Of a stretch of 11,745 nt of DNA, positions 7,042-11,745 are shown one piece after another. The notes below the pieces were generated by a model. The model ran no database searches. It saw only the letters and a list, made by a program, of their open reading frames with translations, and was not told the origin of the DNA. Position 1 is the stretch's first letter; each line of letters begins with the position of its first letter. The stretch spans positions 2,540 through 14,284 of the forward strand of contig DNOU01000106.1 in assembly GCA_003501835.1 (NCBI GenBank), read 5' to 3'. Both the position numbers and the translations under genes were made by a program. This stretch comes from Anaerolineaceae bacterium. GTDB taxonomy: Bacteria > Chloroflexota > Anaerolineae > Anaerolineales > Anaerolineaceae.

Positions 7042-7890
7042 TTAAAGAGACAGCCCGGGAGACTCCAACACGCCTTGAATGATCCCCGTCAACTTTGGAA
7101 CGATCAATTTTCCCGCCATCAAGACTTCCTCATGGGTGGTTTCAGTGCTGCCATCAAGATTTGCCTTGTTACTGATACCTGAAAGCCCCAGGACCGAAGT
7201 GCGTCCATGCCTGGCGACAATGGCTTCGGGCACTGTGGACATACCCACAGCGTCTGCCCCAATGGTGCGCAGGAAACGCAGATCAGCAGGGGATTCAAAG
7301 GAAGGTCCCGAGAGGCAAACATACACTCCTTCGCGAAGGTTGTACCCTTTTTCCTGCGCTACTTTTCTGGCGATTGACTGGATACTGCGGGTATAGACCT
7401 GGCTCATATCAGGGAAACGCTCACCAAATTCAGGCAGGTTCGGTCCGCGCAGCGGATTCATCCCCGCCATGCCAATCAAACTGATATGGTCCGTGATCAG
7501 CATCACATCACCGGGAACATAATCGGGGTGAATGGCTCCGGCGGCATTGGTCAAGATCAACAGCTTGATCCCCAGGCGCTGCATTACCCTGATCGGAAAG
7601 GTGACCAGGTCCATGGAATAACCTTCATAAAAATGAACCCTTCCCTGCATGACCAGTGTTGGAACGCCAAAAAGATGACCGGTCACCAGCCTGCCCGCAT
7701 GCCCTTCAATGGTGGGCATGGGCCAGTGTGGAATGCTGCGATACTCGATCACTTTGGGATTGAACACAGCATCTGCCAGACCACCCAACCCGGATCCCAG
7801 GATCAATCCCACCTGGGGAGTGATCTCAATTTTTTCCCTGACGAAGTTCGCGGCTTCGTCGATCATGTTCATGGTCACGAATGAATCCAT
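7042..7890 (-). CDS. Purine nucleoside phosphorylase (trimeric type)
   Basis: Purine salvage enzyme that splits inosine, guanosine and their deoxy forms with phosphate into base and (deoxy)ribose-1-phosphate. I place the start at ATG 7888-7890 (282 residues): AAGAGGA lies five bases upstream, and the extended -10 element at 7930-7938 would put the transcript start near 7922. The longer frame beginning at 7929 would therefore start outside the mRNA. In this numbering the human PNP active site is almost fully matched: S33 (GSGLGG), H64, R84, H86, Y88, E89, N115 and AAG, E199 (GPSFE), M217-S-T, and N241. The E199/N241 pair is the signature for 6-oxopurines (hypoxanthine, guanine) and argues against an adenosine-preferring MTA phosphorylase. 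Length fits the family. It is the first gene of the downstream block, and no other purine gene lies next to it. Confidence 0.95.
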   Translation of the reverse strand: MDSFVTMNMIDEAANFVREKIEITPQVGLILGSGLGGLADAVFNPKVIEYRSIPHWPMPTIEGHAGRLVTGHLFGVPTLVMQGRVHFYEGYSMDLVTFPIRVMQRLGIKLLILTNAAGAIHPDYVPGDVMLITDHISLIGMAGMNPLRGPNLPEFGERFPDMSQVYTRSIQSIARKVAQEKGYNLREGVYVCLSGPSFESPADLRFLRTIGADAVGMSTVPEAIVARHGRTSVLGLSGISNKANLDGSTETTHEEVLMAGKLIVPKLTGIIQGVLESPGLSL

Positions 7891-7929
7891 TGAGTCCTCT
7901 TGTGTGCAAATAAGTGATCTGATGTCCAA

Positions 7930-7938
7930 ATTATATCA
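7930..7938 (-). promoter_or_regulatory. Extended -10 promoter upstream of the nucleoside phosphorylase gene
   Basis: On the minus strand the sequence TGATATAAT has a perfect -10 hexamer TATAAT (7930-7935) with the TGn extension (7936-7938). No recognisable -35 box occurs 16 to 18 bases upstream, which is usual for extended -10 promoters. The predicted start is near 7922, leaving a leader of about 32 bases to the ATG at 7890. It is the likely main promoter of the block from the phosphorylase gene down to ftsK. Confidence 0.6.
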
Positions 7939-7953
7939 AACTTCGTTGCATCC

Positions 7954-7987
7954 TTCGTGCCGGCAAAAAGGCGTTCATCGGCACGAA
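7954..7987. repeat. 34-base inverted repeat with perfect 9-base arms
   Basis: Arms TTCGTGCCG (7954-7962) and CGGCACGAA (7979-7987) are exact reverse complements and flank a 16-base centre. The near arm lies where a -35 region would be for the -10 element at 7930-7935. No T-run follows on the minus strand, so a simple intrinsic terminator is less likely than an operator-like site, though the element could form an RNA hairpin at the end of the upstream transcript. Confidence 0.5.
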
Positions 7988-7990
7988 CAT

Positions 7991-8012
7991 ACCCCAACAC
8001 AAGGGTCGGGGT
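7991..8012 (-). terminator. Weak candidate transcript-end hairpin after the threonine aldolase gene
   Basis: On the minus strand arms ACCCCGAC and GTTGGGGT pair over eight positions (one G-T pair) around a six-base loop. It starts 20 bases after the aldolase stop codon. No T-run follows; a run of six T (8019-8024) comes before it instead. It may work together with the adjacent inverted repeat to end the upstream transcript, but neither has the full form of an intrinsic terminator. Confidence 0.3.
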
Positions 8013-8032
8013 TTGCGGAAAAAAGCACCTTG

Positions 8033-9079
8033 CTACTGGATCTTGGAGATCGTTTGACTGATTGCTTCAACGGTCATGTCAATATCATTGTCTTCTATCC
8101 CATAGTGCGTGACCAGTCGAAGGCGATATGGACCCACTGACCCTGCCAGAATGCCCTTTTCCTTCAAGCGCTTCACAAGCTCAGGTGCGTCAATCTGCAA
8201 ATTCTTGCTGATGGAAGGAAAGACCATGTTTGTCTGGGGCAATCCCATCTCGAATTCGATATGCGGCAGCTGGCTCAGCCGATTTGCCAGTACCTTTGCT
8301 CTGGCGTGATCTTCTGCCAGGCGGTCTACCATGGTCTCCAATGCCACTACCCCTGCTGCTGCCAGGATGCCCACCTGCCGCATGCCTCCGCCAAGCATTT
8401 TTCGCAGACGGCGAGCCTGATCGATAAAAGCATGATCACCGCATAAGACCGACCCAACCGGCGCAGATAAACCTTTGCTCAGGCAAAAAGTCACCGAATC
8501 AGCAAAAGCAGCCAATTCCTTCGCTGGTTTCTCCAAAGCGATGGCTGCGTTGAAAATGCGCGCGCCATCCAAATGCACCTTGAGTGAATGATCATGGGCG
8601 TAGGTGCCCACCTGCTCACAATAATCATTGGGCAGCACCACACCGCCGCAACGGTTGTGTGTGTTTTCGAGGATCACCAATTTCGAAACCGGGTGGTGCA
8701 CGTCATTGGGACGAATTGCCTGGCGGATCGCATCCATTGAAAGAGTGCCATCTGGTTGATTTGGCAGGGTATGAGGAAACACCCCTCCCAGCGCAGAGAT
8801 TCCGCCCGCTTCAAACAGGAATGTATGCCCCAGGTCTCCCATGATGGCTTCATCCCCCCGCTGACAATGACTGAGAACGGCGATCAGGTTGCCCATGGTG
8901 CCAGAGGTGACGAAAAGCGCATCCTCCTTGCCCATCAGGCTCGCAGAGAGTTCCTGCAGGCGGTTTACCGTGGGGTCTTCGCCGTATACATCATCTCCCA
9001 CTTCGGCGCGGTACATGGCTTCACGCATCTCAGGCGTGGGTTGGGTAACTGTATCTGAACGCAGGTCGATCATTTTCAT
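8033..9079 (-). CDS. ltaE: Low-specificity L-threonine aldolase (PLP enzyme)
   Basis: Pyridoxal-phosphate enzyme that cleaves L-threonine or L-allo-threonine to glycine and acetaldehyde. The 348 residues fit the fold-type I aldolase family. Seen directly: the N-terminal [17 protein letters not shown] signature at 3-19, the phosphate-binding segment TSGTMGN at 58-64, H85 stacking over the cofactor ring ([10 protein letters not shown]), HLDGAR at 169-174 with D171 contacting the ring nitrogen, and the PLP lysine K202 in [12 protein letters not shown]. The R..MLGGGMRQ motif near 225-235 is also typical. The ATG at 9077-9079 overlaps the stop of the pseudouridine synthase gene as ATGA, with AAAGG seven bases upstream. 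A second ATG two codons later would give MIDLRSDT and cannot be excluded. It is the last gene of the lspA unit, with no obvious functional tie to lspA or the rRNA enzyme. Confidence 0.95.
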   Translation of the reverse strand: MKMIDLRSDTVTQPTPEMREAMYRAEVGDDVYGEDPTVNRLQELSASLMGKEDALFVTSGTMGNLIAVLSHCQRGDEAIMGDLGHTFLFEAGGISALGGVFPHTLPNQPDGTLSMDAIRQAIRPNDVHHPVSKLVILENTHNRCGGVVLPNDYCEQVGTYAHDHSLKVHLDGARIFNAAIALEKPAKELAAFADSVTFCLSKGLSAPVGSVLCGDHAFIDQARRLRKMLGGGMRQVGILAAAGVVALETMVDRLAEDHARAKVLANRLSQLPHIEFEMGLPQTNMVFPSISKNLQIDAPELVKRLKEKGILAGSVGPYRLRLVTHYGIEDNDIDMTVEAISQTISKIQ

Positions 9080-10011
9080 TGGTTTGCCTTTGATTGACGA
9101 AGATGTTCAAGAATGAGTAAAAGACCGGGTGGCAGCGGGGCTGTGAAAGTACGCTCGCTTTTCTCGCCCGGCAGTACCAGGCTGATCCTGGCAGCATGTA
9201 GAAAATGCCGGTCAATTTCCATGGACTTGTGCTTGTAACCATAGAGGGTATCACCCACGATTGGGCACTTGAGAAATGCCATGTGCAGGCGGATCTGATG
9301 CGTACGCCCCGTGAGCGGGAAAGCCTCGATCAGAGTTTGGCGGGGAAATTCCTCAATGACCTTGTATTCAGTGACTGCCTCCCTGCCCCGACCTTCAGGA
9401 ACGACCGCCATTTTCTTGCGGTGTGCTGGATCACGCGCAATTTCGGCTTCCACCCGTCCTTTGGGTGTAGGTGGTTTGCCATCCAATAAAGCGATATAGG
9501 TCTTATGGACCCTGCGCAGGCGAAACTGATCCTGCAGCCAGCGGTGGGCGCGCTCATTTTTCGCAATGATGATCAATCCACTGGTATCCTTGTCCAACCG
9601 GTGAACAATGCCCGGCCGCTGTTCACCGCCAACACCTTCCAGTTCAGGAACATGAGCCAAAGCAGCGTGCACCAGGGTACCGCTGGAATGACCGGCAGCC
9701 GGATGCACCACCATTCCCGCTGGCTTGTTTATGATCATCAGATCAGCGTTCTCGAAAACCACCTCCAGGGGAATATCCTCGGGCACCAGGTCAGTCGGTT
9801 TTGCCGGCGGAATTCGAATCTCCACCTGGTTCCCCTTCTCCACCTTAAAACGGGAGAGGAGTACCGGACTGCCATTCACGCTGACGCACCCGGCTTCTAT
9901 CAAAACCTGCAGCCGGGATCTGGAAAAATCTTTCAACTGGCTGGCAAGGAACTTGTCCAACCGTTCAGGATCTTTTAGTTCACTGGTGAATGAGTGTAAT
10001 TGTTCGGTCAA
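9076..10011 (-). CDS. rluD: RluA/RluD-family 23S rRNA pseudouridine synthase
   Basis: Isomerises uridines of structured RNA, most likely helix 69 or another site of 23S rRNA, to pseudouridine. It has 311 residues. An S4 RNA-binding domain lies at about 15-70 ([10 protein letters not shown]...[18 protein letters not shown]), then the catalytic domain with [12 protein letters not shown] (94-105), HRLDKDTSG (137-145, catalytic D140) and [11 protein letters not shown] (233-243). The S4 domain plus this motif set fits the RluD/RluC group rather than RluA proper, which lacks S4; the exact target site cannot be told, so the symbol is provisional. The start is TTG at 10009-10011, overlapping the lspA stop as TTGA, with GGGCAGG just upstream, implying coupling to lspA. 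Its own stop overlaps the aldolase start. An lspA-rluD-type pair is common in bacteria, which supports the call. Confidence 0.93.
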   Translation of the reverse strand: MTEQLHSFTSELKDPERLDKFLASQLKDFSRSRLQVLIEAGCVSVNGSPVLLSRFKVEKGNQVEIRIPPAKPTDLVPEDIPLEVVFENADLMIINKPAGMVVHPAAGHSSGTLVHAALAHVPELEGVGGEQRPGIVHRLDKDTSGLIIIAKNERAHRWLQDQFRLRRVHKTYIALLDGKPPTPKGRVEAEIARDPAHRKKMAVVPEGRGREAVTEYKVIEEFPRQTLIEAFPLTGRTHQIRLHMAFLKCPIVGDTLYGYKHKSMEIDRHFLHAARISLVLPGEKSERTFTAPLPPGLLLILEHLRQSKANQ

Positions 10012-10580
10012 ACCTGCCCACTGCCTTTACTGCTCGATTCTCCATTTGAAGCGGATGCAGCCACCTGCTTATTCTTCTCGCGTTGATCCTGGATCAGGAT
10101 GCCAAGCGCCAGGAAAACCACCCCCACAGTGATGCAGGAATCAGCAACATTGAATACCGGAAAATTACCCACGGAGATGAAATCCAACACCGCACCCTTA
10201 ATGCGTAACCGGTCGATCATGTTGCCGAGTGCTCCTGCCATTTCGAGTACCAGCGCCACCCGGATTGCCCAATCTTCCCTGGCAATTTTCGGGAAATAGT
10301 AGAGGATGGCGATCGAAATTCCAATGGCAAAGATGGAAAAGACCCATCCCACGCCCTGAAATAGACCAAAAGCCACCCCGGTATTGGTCCAATGGATAAT
10401 GCGTGCATACTGTAGCAGCCACGGCCAGGGTGCCCAAACCTCACCATAGGCAAGATTTGTTTCCACCAGCAATTTTGTCAGCTGATCCAGCCCAATGATC
10501 AGGATCACCGGGATCAGCAAACCACTGTAAGTACGCAGAAATTTCTTCAATGACAACCTCCGGGGAGCAAGTCCTTTCAT
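10008..10580 (-). CDS. lspA: Lipoprotein signal peptidase (signal peptidase II)
   Basis: Aspartic membrane protease that removes the signal peptide from prolipoproteins after lipid attachment to the +1 cysteine. It has 190 residues and four hydrophobic segments (about 20-38, 66-76, 79-95 and 148-164). The catalytic aspartates are in GNMIDRL (D123) and NVADSCI (D147); TNTGVAFGL at 65-73 and GALGNMIDR are family signatures. The extension of about 25 residues after the last helix is charged and Ser/Lys-rich and carries no known function. The ATG at 10578-10580 has AAGG at suitable distance. It follows ileS after 109 bases with a terminator between them; the same gene order (ileS then lspA) is known in E. 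coli. Confidence 0.95.
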   Translation of the reverse strand: MKGLAPRRLSLKKFLRTYSGLLIPVILIIGLDQLTKLLVETNLAYGEVWAPWPWLLQYARIIHWTNTGVAFGLFQGVGWVFSIFAIGISIAILYYFPKIAREDWAIRVALVLEMAGALGNMIDRLRIKGAVLDFISVGNFPVFNVADSCITVGVVFLALGILIQDQREKNKQVAASASNGESSSKGSGQV

Positions 10581-10636
10581 TTTACCTTATTAAAGAGCGA
10601 TGTTGAGCGATCCATGCAGGCGGGCAGAGGAAGAAA

Positions 10637-10668
10637 TGGCAGGGGGATTTCATGAATTCCCCCTGCCA
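10637..10668 (-). terminator. Intrinsic terminator after ileS
   Basis: On the minus strand the arms TGGCAGGGGGA and TCCCCCTGCCA pair perfectly over 11 bases around a 10-base loop, followed by the pyrimidine-rich TTTCTTCCTCT. It starts about 20 bases after the ileS stop codon. The T-tract is interrupted by C, so termination may be partial and allow some read-through into lspA. The 5' arm can also pair with CCCC just upstream of it to form a small competing hairpin. Confidence 0.65.
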
Positions 10669-10689
10669 GGGGATGCTTTTCCTTGAATG

Positions 10690-11745
10690 TTACGCCTTCT
10701 CTAATGCCACCGTCACTGTCTCGCCATCAAATTCATCACTGACGAACGGGCTGCCTTCTGGAGCAGCCTCAAACTTCAGCTCCCGGGCAAGGGTCTCAGT
10801 ACAGATGTAATCCATCTGGATATTGATGGCTTCAGCCAGTGCCGGAGAAGCACTGACATAAAGGTTAATGCGATCGGCAATCTCCAACCCGGCAGACTTG
10901 CGCAAATCCTGCACCCGGCGCACGAACTCCCGCGCCAGACCTTCCTGGATTAATTCCGGGGTCAGATCTGTGACCAGCGCTGCCAGGTAGGCGCCTTCAG
11001 ATGCTACGGCATAGCCGCTGCGTGCATTGACCCGCACCTCGACTTCTTCCGGCAGAAGCCAGTAAGTCTCACCGTCCGCTTCCACTTTCACCGCATTTCC
11101 TGCAAGCAGGCTGCTGGCTGTTTTTTCAGCATCCAGCGCAAGAACGGCCTTGCGGATCTCCGGGAATTTGCTTCCATATTTCTGACCCAACTGTTTGGGC
11201 AGCGGATTCAGGCTGAAACTTACGGCTTCGTTGGCTGCATTGAGCAGCCGGACCTTCTTTACATTCAATTCATCCTCAAGCAAATCAGCATGTGCCAGTG
11301 CGATCTCACCTTCCTCGCGATTCCCCACCGCGAATGCCACCTCAGCCAATGGTTGGCGTACCTTACGGTTCGCCTTGTTCCGGGCTGCATGCCCCAGGGA
11401 GACCAATTTCATCACCAAAGCCATCTCCCGGTTGAGTTTTTCATCAATCAGGGCCTCATCAAACGCGGGCCATTCTGTAAGATGAACCGAAAGGGGTGCG
11501 TTTTCGTCAACGGATCGAACCAGGTTTTGGTACAGCTCATCTGCCATGAAAGGCATGGTAGGTGCAAGAAGCTTGCTCACTGTCACCAACGCTTCGTACA
11601 ATGTGGCATAAGCTGCTTTCTTGTCTGCATCTGATTCGCTCTTCCAGAAACGACGGCGGGACCTACGGAGATACCAGTTCGAAAGTTGGTCTACGAATAC
11701 TTCAATGGGACGCGTCGCACCCAATACATCGTAGTTTTCAAGGGC
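10690..11745 (-). CDS. ileS: Isoleucyl-tRNA synthetase, C-terminal part (IleS2 / archaeal-eukaryotic type)
   Basis: C-terminal 351 residues of a class I aminoacyl-tRNA synthetase that charges tRNA-Ile; the catalytic Rossmann core with HIGH and KMSKS lies outside the window. The visible part opens in ENYDVLGATRPIEVFVDQLSNWYLRRSRRRFW (positions 3-34 here), the start of the anticodon-binding helical domain, which runs to about residue 150. A mixed alpha/beta tail follows and ends in FDGETVTVALEKA. The tail has no CxxC pairs, so the zinc ribbon found at the end of E. coli-type IleS1 is absent. Absence of zinc together with NWYLRRSRRRFW marks the IleS2 group, which is usually insensitive to mupirocin; that phenotype is inferred only. 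The apparent start codon inside the fragment is an internal TTG, and the frame is open to the edge. Downstream come a terminator and lspA. Confidence 0.95.
   Translation of the reverse strand, partial: ALENYDVLGATRPIEVFVDQLSNWYLRRSRRRFWKSESDADKKAAYATLYEALVTVSKLLAPTMPFMADELYQNLVRSVDENAPLSVHLTEWPAFDEALIDEKLNREMALVMKLVSLGHAARNKANRKVRQPLAEVAFAVGNREEGEIALAHADLLEDELNVKKVRLLNAANEAVSFSLNPLPKQLGQKYGSKFPEIRKAVLALDAEKTASSLLAGNAVKVEADGETYWLLPEEVEVRVNARSGYAVASEGAYLAALVTDLTPELIQEGLAREFVRRVQDLRKSAGLEIADRINLYVSASPALAEAINIQMDYICTETLARELKFEAAPEGSPFVSDEFDGETVTVALEKA

Noticed and set aside
8019..8034. AGCA-loop-TGCT followed by six T right after the threonine aldolase stop
   Set aside because: Only four base pairs, overlapping the stop codon itself; too weak to call an intrinsic terminator by itself.
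9505..9978. Plus-strand open frame of 157 codons opposite the pseudouridine synthase gene
   Set aside because: It is fully antisense to a well-supported enzyme whose catalytic motifs are intact, and its product shows no domain; it is a shadow frame.
10604..10620. Direct repeat ATCGCTC separated by three bases ahead of lspA
   Set aside because: Seven-base copies in a short spacer without a convincing promoter next to them; not enough to claim a regulator site.
1..11745. Mobile elements, CRISPR arrays, tRNA or rRNA genes, phage or defence genes
   Set aside because: I looked for transposase or integrase motifs, regularly spaced repeats and cloverleaf-sized gaps; the intergenic spaces are all under 150 bases and no such signal was seen.

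Overview
The window reads as chromosomal DNA from a bacterium of the Chloroflexota, most likely Anaerolineae. This is an inference from gene character, not from any search. The signs are an IleS of the archaeal/eukaryotic-like type, a short three-domain S1 protein, a secreted beta-sandwich domain with the 'WDT..(P)G.Y.LRL.V.D' signature that I associate with Chloroflexota surface proteins, and a multi-pass sensor ending in a helix-turn-helix block of a style I associate with the same phylum. All eleven genes lie on the minus strand, so transcription runs from high to low coordinates. Coding density is high, and the largest non-coding gap is about 140 bases.

First block (11745 to 8033): the 3' end of ileS, a strong hairpin terminator, then lspA, an rluD-type pseudouridine synthase and a low-specificity threonine aldolase. 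The last three are joined by 4-base stop/start overlaps (TTGA and ATGA), so they are almost certainly one translationally coupled unit. The ileS-lspA and lspA-rluD neighbourhoods are widespread in bacteria and support the calls.

Spacer (8032 to 7891): it holds a 22-base hairpin, a 34-base inverted repeat with perfect 9-base arms, and an extended -10 promoter (TGATATAAT). It looks like the boundary between two transcription units.

Second block (7890 to 1): purine nucleoside phosphorylase, a two-pass membrane protein with a secreted Ig/FN3-like domain, a GNAT acetyltransferase, a 639-residue membrane sensor with a GAF domain and a DNA-binding-like C terminus, a three-S1-domain RNA-binding protein, an FtsK/SpoIIIE DNA translocase, and a CDP-alcohol phosphatidyltransferase cut by the window edge. 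Gaps are 3 to 46 bases, and S1 and ftsK overlap by ATGA. A good sigma-70-like promoter lies across the ftsK stop codon and may give the lipid gene its own transcription.

Most of the content is housekeeping: tRNA charging, lipoprotein signal peptide removal, rRNA modification, purine salvage, chromosome segregation and phospholipid synthesis. The least familiar gene is the sensor at 3832-5751. It has a histidine-kinase-like front half but no kinase, and ends in what looks like an HTH output. It is the best candidate here for an under-described system. I saw no mobile elements, CRISPR arrays, tRNA or rRNA genes.
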